Source: Chryseobacterium mulctrae (GTDB taxonomy: Bacteria; Bacteroidota; Bacteroidia; Flavobacteriales; Weeksellaceae). From it: 64,000 nt of DNA. The stretch covers positions 2,985,001 to 3,049,000 of the forward strand of contig NZ_VAJL01000001.1 in NCBI RefSeq assembly GCF_006175945.1. Direction: 5' to 3'. The position numbers and the translations under genes are program-made. The notes beneath the pieces are model-generated. The model had not been told where the DNA came from. It ran no database searches and was given only the letters and a program-made list of their open reading frames with translations. The first letter of the stretch is position 1; each line of letters starts with the position of its first letter. Shown piece after piece: positions 53,314 through 61,818 of the stretch.

Positions 53314-54045
53314 TTATTTCAGGCTAGATACAATGCTTTTGAAATTTGACCAAATGAGATTTTCTACGTCGTTTTCATTTATTTTCCACTCACTGGCTAA
53401 AAATGAAATTACAGTTCTTACCTCTCCTGGTATAATCGGAGAATTATTCACATTAATAAAAGGACCATCAGTTTCTGTTAGAATAAGATGCCTTGGTATT
53501 TTCGAAATTATCTTTCTGCCAGACATTGACTTTATCATTGACTGATTAATTGAAAAGTAATAACCTTCTTGAACAATCTCATCAATTAGAGTAAGCCCAC
53601 CTGAATACCAATGAAAAATTGCCGACCTTATATTATTTTTTTTTAGAAGCTCTAAAACTTCTTTTTCTGCCTTTCTGGAATGAATACTTAAGATTTTTTT
53701 TTGCCCTGAAATAGCCTTTAATATTTTAGAAAAAGTATCTAATTGAATATCCTTTGTTGAGACACCCTCTTTAGAAAAGTCTAAACCAATTTCTCCAATA
53801 TATGATGTTTTACTAATATTCTTTAAGAATGAATTAAACTCTTTTTTATGCGAATCAGCCATTAATGGATGCATTCCTAAAGCCAATCTTATTTTTTTTA
53901 ATGACTGGAAATGAGAATACCCCATTTCAAAATGGCTTGGCAGATTGGTCATTGCTAATATAGTGATATTAGCTTTTACACAATCCTGTAAAATTTTTCT
54001 TGGATTCTGATATAAATCTATATGGCAGTGTGTATCGATAATCAT
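53314..54045 (-). CDS. qatD: TatD-family hydrolase, QatD
   Basis: 243 residues. Metal-binding residues of TatD are all present: DTHCHID near the N-terminus, the Glu in SYIGEIGLDFSKEG, the His in SIHSRKAEKE, HWYSGG and TETDGPF. Its ATG overlaps the stop of the preceding gene (ATGA). That gene is QueC-like, and a TatD nuclease directly after a QueC-like gene is the signature of the Qat antiphage system. QatD is required there with QatA, QatB and QatC, but qatA and qatB are missing here. Confidence 0.85.
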   Translation of the reverse strand: MIIDTHCHIDLYQNPRKILQDCVKANITILAMTNLPSHFEMGYSHFQSLKKIRLALGMHPLMADSHKKEFNSFLKNISKTSYIGEIGLDFSKEGVSTKDIQLDTFSKILKAISGQKKILSIHSRKAEKEVLELLKKNNIRSAIFHWYSGGLTLIDEIVQEGYYFSINQSMIKSMSGRKIISKIPRHLILTETDGPFINVNNSPIIPGEVRTVISFLASEWKINENDVENLIWSNFKSIVSSLK

Positions 54046-54800
54046 CTTATCCCTAGCTCAGATTTTACAAATATATTTCCTTTCTCCCTAAACAATTGTA
54101 AAACTTCTTCTTTAGACCTTAATACCATATTCGCATATTGTTGAAGATTATCAATTTCAATATTTCCATTCACCAATAAATCTCTTTTCATTTTTTCCAA
54201 AGAAATATCTTTTTTTAAATAACTTATTAATGCGGGTAAATCTGTACTGTAGCTTCGTGAATTTGGTCTGGTAATAAAGTTGCCATAATGATTTTCGTTA
54301 TCTAATCGTGCTTTATTCAAAGCAGCTCGTCTGTAAATACAAGGCATACAGATTCCACATTCTTGGGTACCTGTTTTTACTTCCCAATTTTGCTTTCTGC
54401 CTCTTTTGCCACAAGACACCGAATTTTGAAAAATACTTTGTATAAATGTTTGGTTTGTACATTCAACAAACATCTCTCCTTTAGTTTTAAATGTATAAGG
54501 ATTATGTATTCTTGTAGATAACCCTAATTCGGCAAGCAATTCTTGAGTGTTTTTTAAAACATAGGGATGTGTTGTTCTTGTACTTAAAGAACTTACTCTT
54601 GATGGGGTCAATGGATAATTGATTGAAATTGTGCCATTCTCAGGAATTATTAATTCATCAATTGGAGATAGGTAACAACCTAAACCAATAAAAAACAGAG
54701 AACGACTACGATAATTATTTTCGATGGTTACTCTGTTTCCATCAATATCTTTCCTTGATAATGCTAATTTTGATTGTACCCAATATTGGAAAAGACGGTC
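54042..54800 (-). pseudogene. qatC: QatC (QueC-like), 5' truncated by IS21
   Basis: The open frame continues upstream of the first possible start (TTG at 54611) to the edge of the IS21 element, with clear protein sequence (RLFQYWVQSKLALSRKDI, SRSLFFIGLGCYLSPIDEL, INYPLTPSRVSSLSTRTTHP). The QueC zinc-binding Cys set is kept (SCGKRG ... ECGICMPCIYRR). About 252 C-terminal codons remain, so roughly the first half, with the ATP pyrophosphatase loop, is lost. The fragment cannot be active on its own. Confidence 0.8.
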
Positions 54801-54966
54801 AAATTGACCACCTAATTTCGGAGTAAATTGACCACTGATTTCGGAGCAAAGTGACCACCACTTTTCGGTCTAAAATGACCACCTGTTATCTGGGTTATAT
54901 TTGAGATAAAAACGACTTGGTTTTTTCATGATGTTAGCGTCATATATTCGTTAAAAAAAGCGGATT

Positions 54967-56517
54967 ATGGCAAATAAAATAACAGACATGAGTAAAATTA
55001 GAAAAGTCATAAAATTCTACAGCACTGGAAAGAGCAAGTTATTTATAAGCAGCTATCTATCCCTTTCCAGAAATACCGTTAAGAAATACATCTCATTATA
55101 TGAGATCCTGGGCTTGAGCCCTGATGCAATCAATGCCAAGACAGACGCCGAGTTGGAACTTTTGTTTTCCAATAACACGGTTCACACCATCAGCCCCAAA
55201 CTACAGTCCCTGTACGATTTTTTTCCCAAGATGGAACGTGAGCTCAAAAAGGTGGGGATCACTATCCATCATATGTGGGAGCAGTATCTTGTACTGCATC
55301 CTGATGGTTTTCAGAGTTCACAGTTCCGGCATCATTACAAGGTCTGGGGCAAACGTGTGAACCCTGTGATGCATATGAATCACAAATCCGGTGATAAGAT
55401 GTATGTCGATTATGCAGGAAAGACACTCTCCATTATTGATAAGGAAAGCGGGGAGCTTAAAGAAGCTCAGTTTTTTGTAGCTATCCTGGGAGCAAGCCAG
55501 TACACGTATGCTGAAGCCTCTATGAGCCAGCAGAAGGAAGATTTTGTACGATCTGTAGAAAATGCCATCCGCTTTTTTGAAGGCACACCGGCAGCGATCG
55601 TTCCTGATAACTTAAAATCCGCAGTGATCAAAAGCAGCCGTTTTGAACCCACCATCAATGAGACCCTGGCCGATCTGGCCGAACATTATGAGACGACTAT
55701 CTTGCCTGCCAGGGCTTACAAACCGAGGGATAAATCCTTGGTAGAGGGAGCGGTCAAGATCCTGTACAGAAGGATCTACGCCAACCTTCAACAGGGAGCC
55801 TGCGGCCTGGATGAACTAAATCTTGAGATCCGGGACCTGTTGGACTCCCATAACAAACGCAAGCTCACAGGACGTCCTTACTCCCGCTACGAGCTGTTCC
55901 TGGAGGACGAGAAGCAGCAGCTGCGCCCACTGCCTGAGCGTCGTTTTGAGATCAGGTACCAATCCTTTGCAACAGTGATGCAGAACGGGCACGTACAGTT
56001 GAGCCAGGATAAGAACTACTACAGTGTCCCGTACCAGTATATCAAGAAGAAGATCAAGATCCTATACACCTCTTCCACCGTGGAGATCTACTATAAATAC
56101 AACAGGATCGCCATGCACAGACGCAATTACAAGCCTTATGTCTACACGACCATTACAGAACATCTGGCCAGCACCCACCAGTTCGTTGCCGGATGGAGCG
56201 CTGCCCGCTTTATCGATTGGGCTAATAGTATTGATACCGCAGTGGGAGAATACATTGTCCAAATTATCGACAGTCGCAATCATCCCGAGCAGGCCTACAA
56301 AAGCTGCCTGGGGATCCTGAACTTCGAAAAGAAAGTAGGCAGGGAACGATTGATCAATGCCTGTAAACGGGCATTGGATTTTAAGATCTACAGCTTTAAG
56401 ACCGTGCAGAAGATATTGGAGAACAATCTGGATCAGATGATCGATCCGGAAAAAGAAGAAAAGGAGCAGGAACTGCCTGATCACGGCAACATCAGAGGAA
56501 AACAATATTATCATTAA
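54967..56517 (+). CDS. istA: IS21 family transposase IstA
   Basis: 516 residues. An N-terminal HTH (ISSYLSLSRNTVKKYISLYE) precedes the rve catalytic core with VDYAGKTLSI, IVPDNLKSAVIKSSR and SLVEGAVKILYRRIY, giving the DDE set. The C-terminal beta region reads KNYYSVPYQYIKKKIKILYT. Codon use is richer in G and C than in surrounding genes, so the element probably came from another Bacteroidota lineage. istB follows 12 bases later. Confidence 0.95.
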   Translation: MANKITDMSKIRKVIKFYSTGKSKLFISSYLSLSRNTVKKYISLYEILGLSPDAINAKTDAELELLFSNNTVHTISPKLQSLYDFFPKMERELKKVGITIHHMWEQYLVLHPDGFQSSQFRHHYKVWGKRVNPVMHMNHKSGDKMYVDYAGKTLSIIDKESGELKEAQFFVAILGASQYTYAEASMSQQKEDFVRSVENAIRFFEGTPAAIVPDNLKSAVIKSSRFEPTINETLADLAEHYETTILPARAYKPRDKSLVEGAVKILYRRIYANLQQGACGLDELNLEIRDLLDSHNKRKLTGRPYSRYELFLEDEKQQLRPLPERRFEIRYQSFATVMQNGHVQLSQDKNYYSVPYQYIKKKIKILYTSSTVEIYYKYNRIAMHRRNYKPYVYTTITEHLASTHQFVAGWSAARFIDWANSIDTAVGEYIVQIIDSRNHPEQAYKSCLGILNFEKKVGRERLINACKRALDFKIYSFKTVQKILENNLDQMIDPEKEEKEQELPDHGNIRGKQYYH

Positions 56518-56529
56518 ATACCAACAGTT

Positions 56530-57267
56530 ATGAACGAACCGACAGTGAGCAAAATGAAGCAAATGAAGCTTTACGGCATGCACAATGCCTTTAAGACCGC
56601 TATTGAAAGCGGAAGGACAGACCATTATACCCTCGACCAGTTTGTATCGATGCTCATCGATGCCGAATGGGATGAGAGGCACAACAGACGCATAGAGCGA
56701 AGCATCAAAAATGCCAAGTTCCATTACAGGTCCAGTATTGAAAGTGTCAACTTCGATGACACCCGCAATCTCGACCGTAATCTGGTAATGCGTCTTGCAG
56801 GATGTGAGTTCGTAGAGAAAAATGAGAACATCCTGATCACAGGAAGTACAGGCGTGGGTAAAAGTTACCTGGGAACTGCGTTGGGCTACCAGGCCTGTAT
56901 CGAAGGCTTCAAGGTCAATTATTTTAATACTTCCAGGCTGTTTGCCAAATTAAAAATGGCAAAAGCAGACGGGTCATACCTGCGCGAACTAGCAAAACTA
57001 CAAAGGCAGGATGTGATCATCCTTGATGATTTTGGTCTTCAGGCTTTGGACAGTGCCAACAGGATAACCCTTCTGGAGATCATAGAAGACCGTCACAACA
57101 ACGGGTCCATCATTGTGACATCACAGATCCCGGTGCAAGGCTGGTATGACATCATTGGCGAAAAGACCATAGCTGATGCTATTCTGGACAGACTTATCCA
57201 TCAGTCTCACCGCCTGGAACTCCAGGGGGAATCTATGAGAAAAAAGAGAAGAGTTAGCAGGGAGTAA
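56530..57267 (+). CDS. istB: IS21 family helper ATPase IstB
   Basis: 245 residues of the DnaC/IstB AAA+ type. Walker A is ILITGSTGVGKSYLGTAL (near residue 97), Walker B is VIILDDFGLQAL (near residue 160), and an Arg finger region DAILDRLIHQSHRLEL closes the domain. It selects target DNA and activates IstA. Full length, coupled to istA. Confidence 0.95.
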   Translation: MNEPTVSKMKQMKLYGMHNAFKTAIESGRTDHYTLDQFVSMLIDAEWDERHNRRIERSIKNAKFHYRSSIESVNFDDTRNLDRNLVMRLAGCEFVEKNENILITGSTGVGKSYLGTALGYQACIEGFKVNYFNTSRLFAKLKMAKADGSYLRELAKLQRQDVIILDDFGLQALDSANRITLLEIIEDRHNNGSIIVTSQIPVQGWYDIIGEKTIADAILDRLIHQSHRLELQGESMRKKRRVSRE

Positions 57268-57387
57268 TTAATTATTATATTTGAATATTAATTGACACAT
57301 GAAAAGCAAGAGTTTTTATCAAATTTAAGGGTGGTCAATTTAAACCGAAATTACCTGGTCACTTTGAATTGAAATTGGGTGGTCAAT

Positions 57388-57954
57388 ATCACTGGAATTT
57401 ACACACATAAAATTTAAAAATTTGATTATGCTAAAATAATTTTAATAATTATACAATAATTACGGATATCCGTAATCGTAGTTAATTTGTTTGATAAAGA
57501 TCGTAAAAAATACATTATGAAATATCAGTATAAATACGGTAATGATTTTCCAATACTGTATTAGTAAAATATTGAAATGAATGTAAATACCAATTCCGTT
57601 AGCCTCGTAGAGCGAAGTAGCAACTTTGTTAGGACGTCAGGACTTTCAAAGTTGCGAATGAGCTCCTAACTTTTCCGCATAGTTGTAAAATCGCACACAT
57701 TTAACAGACAATAAATCCATTCTTAAAATAGAATTTTAGGAAGAAAAAAACTATGCTAAAATTTAAGTTGGCTGTATCAGTATGCAGGTACTAACTACCA
57801 ACAGACAAAAATTGTAATTCCATTTATTAATATATCCATCAATAAAAGGCTGATAATCTAGACTTTCATTGATAATAGAAGACAAATAGTTCCTTGCAAC
57901 GCCATTGTAAAGTCATACCTCATTTTCAGAATTAATTTTCTGAAAAATGACAAT
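57388..57954. other. Non-coding stretch between IS21 and AbiEii gene
   Basis: 567 bases with no convincing gene. It has a perfect 16-base palindrome TTACGGATATCCGTAA (57460-57475) and a long imperfect hairpin (57598-57670). I see no qatA or qatB remnant in either strand. Confidence 0.6.
57598..57670. repeat. Long imperfect hairpin
   Basis: GTTAG (57598) to CTAAC (57670) form the base, and GCAACTTTG (57620-57628) pairs perfectly with CAAAGTTGC (57647-57655), with AGCG/TGAGC pairs between. It could be a structured RNA or a dispersed repeat. Confidence 0.45.
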
Positions 57955-58635
57955 ATGGTACATAAAGAAACTGTCAGTAAGGAAATGTGGGAAATTCTTC
58001 AAAAACTGATGAAAGAGGAAAGACTAAAGGATTTTACCTTGGTAGGTGGTACTGCACTCAGTCTAATGCTTGGTCATCGTTTAAGTATTGATATTGATCT
58101 GTTTACAACTAAACCGTTTAATGAGAAGTGTATCCTAAACTATCTCTCGAATAACTATCCTGTAGAAGTTAAAAATAAGTTTGAAAATACATTGCTTTTG
58201 AAAATATCTGAAATCAAGGTCGATATCCTTGCCCATCAGTATCAATGGCAATTGCCTACAATAATAACAAAAGAAGGCATTAGGTTGGCATCCCTTGAGA
58301 ATATAGGCGCCATGAAACTTCACGCTATATTTCAAGATGGAAGCAGAATAAAAGATTTCGTTGATATGCATTTTCTATTGGAACACAATTCTCTTAAGAC
58401 TTATCTTGATTTTTATCAAAAAAAGTATGGAGGAAATCCCTCACTTGCTGCCTTAAGTTTACTACATCACGACAGTATTGATAGGAATGTGCAAGTCAAG
58501 ATGATAAAAGGTAAAGATATAACCTGGCAAAAGATAGAAGAGAGACTAAAAAAAGCAGTTCATAACCCATTACTTAAATTTACTGAAATCAAAGAGCAAA
58601 ATAATAAACAAAAGGGACGTGGATTCAAGTGTTAA
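57955..58635 (+). CDS. AbiEii/AbiGii-type nucleotidyltransferase toxin
   Basis: 226 residues. The AbiEii nucleotidyltransferase signature is clear: DFTLVGGTALSLMLGHRLSI followed by DIDLFTTKPF, with the two Asp residues that bind metal, and ASLENIGAMKLHAIF further on. Such toxins modify tRNA or GTP and are checked by a partner protein. The next gene (58673) is a small DUF6922-like protein, the usual companion in Bacteroidota. It follows a non-coding stretch and starts with ATG at 57955. Confidence 0.85.
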   Translation: MVHKETVSKEMWEILQKLMKEERLKDFTLVGGTALSLMLGHRLSIDIDLFTTKPFNEKCILNYLSNNYPVEVKNKFENTLLLKISEIKVDILAHQYQWQLPTIITKEGIRLASLENIGAMKLHAIFQDGSRIKDFVDMHFLLEHNSLKTYLDFYQKKYGGNPSLAALSLLHHDSIDRNVQVKMIKGKDITWQKIEERLKKAVHNPLLKFTEIKEQNNKQKGRGFKC

Positions 58636-58672
58636 ACTTTTATATATCACTATTATTCAGTATATTTATACT

Positions 58673-58990
58673 ATGAAAACAGGAAATAAAAAAAGACCAT
58701 GCTTTGATATTGATCCTTCATTTTTTTGGGATTTTGATTTAGATGCGATGGATCTAGATAAAGCCTATAAGTCAATTATTGCCCGTATTGTTGAACGTGG
58801 TAATCAATACGACATTGATAGAATTGTAAAATTTTATACTTACGAAAAAGTAGTCAAAGCAATTCGTGACGAAATCCATTTCCTGCCAAATTATGCAATT
58901 GATAAAGCTATAGAGTTTTTCCCCGAACTTAAAAAAGAGGAGATGCACTGCTATCTAAATAGAAAGGATAAGCCTTATCATTGGATATAG
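58673..58990 (+). CDS. DUF6922-like antitoxin partner
   Basis: 105 residues from the ATG at 58673 (an open frame extends upstream to 58619). The N-terminus KRPCFDIDPSFFWDFDLDAM and the helical RIVERGNQYDIDRIVKFY are typical of DUF6922, a family found beside AbiEii toxins in this phylum. It is probably the antitoxin or a translational control partner. It comes 37 bases after the toxin; the usual order is often antitoxin first. The stop overlaps a short further frame. Confidence 0.7.
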   Translation: MKTGNKKRPCFDIDPSFFWDFDLDAMDLDKAYKSIIARIVERGNQYDIDRIVKFYTYEKVVKAIRDEIHFLPNYAIDKAIEFFPELKKEEMHCYLNRKDKPYHWI

Positions 58991-59106
58991 TTTTTCGAAG
59001 TTTACTTCAGGAACTTAGCATCAATAATATTCTTGAGAAAATAATTTCTCATAATAAAAAATTGAAAGGTGCTAATTTTCGTGATGCACTACTCGGGGGA
59101 AATTAG
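58981..59106 (+). CDS. Possible short gene, 41 residues
   Basis: A TTG at 58981 overlaps the end of the DUF6922-like gene in another frame and leads to MDIVFRSLLQELSINNILEK, ending KLKGANFRDALLGGN. It reads like a helical protein tail, so it may be the remnant of a longer gene or a frameshifted C-terminal extension. The stop lies inside the following hairpin. Low confidence. Confidence 0.25.
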   Translation: MDIVFRSLLQELSINNILEKIISHNKKLKGANFRDALLGGN

Positions 59107-59117
59107 CTTCTTTTTCT
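59071..59117 (+). terminator. Terminator after toxin-antitoxin genes
   Basis: GCTAATTTTC and GGAAATTAGC pair around a 17-base loop, followed by TTCTTTTTCTTTTT. Confidence 0.6.
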
Positions 59118-59128
59118 TTTTGAAAAAA

Positions 59129-59166
59129 AATGTAAGGTGTCCGCTTTTTAGCGGACTTCTTGCATT
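59129..59166 (+). terminator. Second hairpin after toxin-antitoxin genes
   Basis: AATGTAAG..GTCCGC pairs with GCGGAC..CTTGCATT around TTTTTA. With the preceding terminator it makes a double stop. The rest of 59167-59376 shows only AT-rich DNA that probably holds the promoter of the next operon. Confidence 0.55.
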
Positions 59167-59376
59167 TTAATATTTTATTTAGACGCTTTTTACTATTATA
59201 ACTCAAATTTTCCAGTTATTATTGGTATATATTTAAGTCACAAATAGAAATGTCAATTATTCATTTTCTTATATTCGAGTTAATAAGGTATATCTAAATA
59301 ACCTTATTAACATAGGCAATATTTGAATATGATTGTCACTAATTACTATATATTTGTATTTATATATTAAATTTAA

Positions 59377-61818
59377 ATGAAATTATTAGCCAAAAAAATT
59401 AAGCGTTTCAATTCTAGTAGAAATGGCTTCATACAACCGGTGTTTGAAATCAATGAATCGGATCATCACAAACCTGTATCGAAAGATGATTATCCGAATA
59501 ACGGTTATATATTTATTAGTGACTTTGATTTACTCGATAGAGACATTGATACAGAACTCATAGTTATCGATAATGGATTTTTCATTAACGACGATAATAT
59601 GTTTGCGGAGAGAATAAATGATTATAATGCTTCTCAGAAAAGAATAAACTACAATATGGGTATCAGTAATTATTTTTCTGCTGTTACCCCAATTCAATAT
59701 ATTCCAATTTACAATAATCATTTTAATATTGAAAAACAAAGACTTATATCCGATGAAGGTATAAATAGCGATGTGTTTTTTCTAATAGTTGAAGAAGAGA
59801 ATAATATATATGGTCCATTTGAAAGAGATAATTTTGATTTAAAAGCTGCAACATTTAAAAATAAAGATTATGATACATCAATGTACCGAGATTTTTTGGA
59901 TGCATACATTGAATATGACGGATCTGTTATTTTTAAGCTAAACAAGCATCTATCATCTGGAAATATACTTACAGATTTTGATGGAAATAGCTACATCAAA
60001 GATTTCACTAATGTCATTATTGAGAATTTGGGAGAAAAAATTGAATATACTCCGATACAAATTTTACATTCTTGGGTGTTAAATAAACTAAATAACAAGG
60101 GTTTAAGAATTTTCGATTTTCTTGACGAAATTGGGGATATAGATAAGTTATTTAGTTCGAGTTTAGATCAACTAAAATGGCAGAAGTATTTATTTTTTAT
60201 TGATAAACTTGAAGAGGAAAGTAAAATTATTCAAAGCTTAGTAAATAAACTTTATGATAAAGGATTTGTAGAGGATATAACTGGAAATACACAGATAGAA
60301 AATATTGAAAAGAAGTTAAAAACCCTTGAAGACAATGATATAATTAAGAGTGAGGAAATAATAAAGCTAAAAGATGATAAAAGACGACTTGAAATTGAAT
60401 TACAAGAAATAGAAAAGAAGGATATTGAAGGAATAGATAAAAATAGCTATCCCAATATTGCATCTGTATTAAATCATCCTGAAAAACTTCAGAATCTCGA
60501 AGAAATCATTGAAAATAGAGAAAATTTTGAATTGCTGAAAGATGATTTGAGGAAGTTAGAAATTAAAAAAGAAATTTTTGATGAAGAAATCAAAAAGTTA
60601 GAGGATACAGAGAGAAAAATTCAAGATTCAATAAGACATATAAAACAAAGTTTTGATAGTGACGTTTCTGTACATACAGCCAAACTAGCAGATGCTAAAA
60701 TGTATACAGATTTGCTCAATGGAATAAATATTAATCATACTAATAATGATAATTCAGAAAGCATTGAATCTGTGGTTTTAAGTAAGCTACCAGAAGAAAT
60801 AACTACTGCAAGATCTTATATATTTGAAATCCAAAAAAGATTAAAAAATCTAAATAGAGATTTATCTTTTAATGATGTCGCAAACTTAATAATAACTATT
60901 AACCATTCTTTTATCACAATACTCGCCGGAGCACCAGGTGTTGGAAAAACATCATTAGTAAATAAATTATCAACAGCATATGGTTTAAATGAAGGCTTTG
61001 GATATTTAGAGGTTAATTGTGCGAAGGGATGGACTTCATCTAGAGATTTGTTGGGTTTTTACAATCCACTTACAGGTAAATATCAAGACTCAAAAACAGG
61101 GTTAAGACTGGCTTTGATGAAATCTAATAAAAATTTAAATTCGCCTTATATTGTTTTATTGGACGAAGCCAACTTAAGTCCTATGGAACATTATTGGTCT
61201 GATTTTATAAAATTAGCTGATGGAGATTATGCAAAAAAAATAAAAACTCATGAACAAGAAGAAATTACTTTTGGAGAGGGGTTTAGGTTTATTGCTACAA
61301 TAAATCATGATCACACTACAGAATCATTATCAAATCGTTTAATTGACAGAGCATCAATTATTCAAATTGATAAACCACTATCAGTAATTGAAAACGCAAT
61401 TTCTGACATAAAAAATGATCATGTATTTGACTTCAATGATGTACAAAAATTGTTTCCTGAGACACAAAAATGGAAATCAGATGAGGAGTTGATTAAAAAA
61501 CTTTTTCAACAAATAAAAGAAAAAATTGAATCAAATAATAGCGGCATTATTATTAGTCCTCGTAAAGAGATTTTGATCAAAAAATATTGTAAAGTTGCTA
61601 CAGGGGTTTTAGAAGGGAATTCTTATACTGCCTTAGATTTTGCAGTCTCTCAGCATATTATGCCGCTAGTAAATGGAAGGGGTGAGTATTTTGAACAATC
61701 ATTGAAAGAGTTAAAAAGTATCCTTGAAGATAAAGGTATGACCAAGTCATCAGTTTTGTTGGGGAAAATTTTAGAACGAGGAAAAGATTTGAAGCATTTT
61801 AAATATGTCTACTATTAA
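59377..61818 (+). CDS. McrB-like AAA+ protein with long coiled coil
   Basis: 813 residues. Residues 1-270 are an N-terminal region without known motifs; 270-460 form a long charged coiled coil (QIENIEKKLKTLEDNDIIKS, RKLEIKKEIFDEEIKKLEDT). The AAA+ module follows: Walker A TILAGAPGVGKTSLV near residue 518, Walker B YIVLLDEANLSPMEHY near 587, and FIATINHDHTTESLSNRLID with sensor and Arg-finger elements. McrB GTPases carry MNxxD here, but this protein has INHDH, so nucleotide choice is open. The next gene overlaps by 14 bases and encodes its nuclease partner. Coiled-coil McrB proteins mark CoCoNuT-type systems. Confidence 0.8.
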   Translation: MKLLAKKIKRFNSSRNGFIQPVFEINESDHHKPVSKDDYPNNGYIFISDFDLLDRDIDTELIVIDNGFFINDDNMFAERINDYNASQKRINYNMGISNYFSAVTPIQYIPIYNNHFNIEKQRLISDEGINSDVFFLIVEEENNIYGPFERDNFDLKAATFKNKDYDTSMYRDFLDAYIEYDGSVIFKLNKHLSSGNILTDFDGNSYIKDFTNVIIENLGEKIEYTPIQILHSWVLNKLNNKGLRIFDFLDEIGDIDKLFSSSLDQLKWQKYLFFIDKLEEESKIIQSLVNKLYDKGFVEDITGNTQIENIEKKLKTLEDNDIIKSEEIIKLKDDKRRLEIELQEIEKKDIEGIDKNSYPNIASVLNHPEKLQNLEEIIENRENFELLKDDLRKLEIKKEIFDEEIKKLEDTERKIQDSIRHIKQSFDSDVSVHTAKLADAKMYTDLLNGININHTNNDNSESIESVVLSKLPEEITTARSYIFEIQKRLKNLNRDLSFNDVANLIITINHSFITILAGAPGVGKTSLVNKLSTAYGLNEGFGYLEVNCAKGWTSSRDLLGFYNPLTGKYQDSKTGLRLALMKSNKNLNSPYIVLLDEANLSPMEHYWSDFIKLADGDYAKKIKTHEQEEITFGEGFRFIATINHDHTTESLSNRLIDRASIIQIDKPLSVIENAISDIKNDHVFDFNDVQKLFPETQKWKSDEELIKKLFQQIKEKIESNNSGIIISPRKEILIKKYCKVATGVLEGNSYTALDFAVSQHIMPLVNGRGEYFEQSLKELKSILEDKGMTKSSVLLGKILERGKDLKHFKYVYY

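Larger units (their letters stand above)
54803..57387. mobile_element. IS21 family insertion sequence
   Basis: The ends carry repeated TTGACCACC and GGTGGTCAA words: ATTGACCACCTAATTTCGG at the left, the matching complement near 57370-57387, with inner copies near 54831, 54850 and 57320-57350. No target duplication joins the two flanks, which fits loss of neighbouring DNA (qatA, qatB, 5' qatC). Inside are istA and istB, with visibly higher GC than the flanks. Confidence 0.85.

Noticed and set aside
57388..57954. Remnant of qatA or qatB right of the IS21 element
   Set aside because: Both strands were read and no ATPase motif or continuous coding sequence is present.
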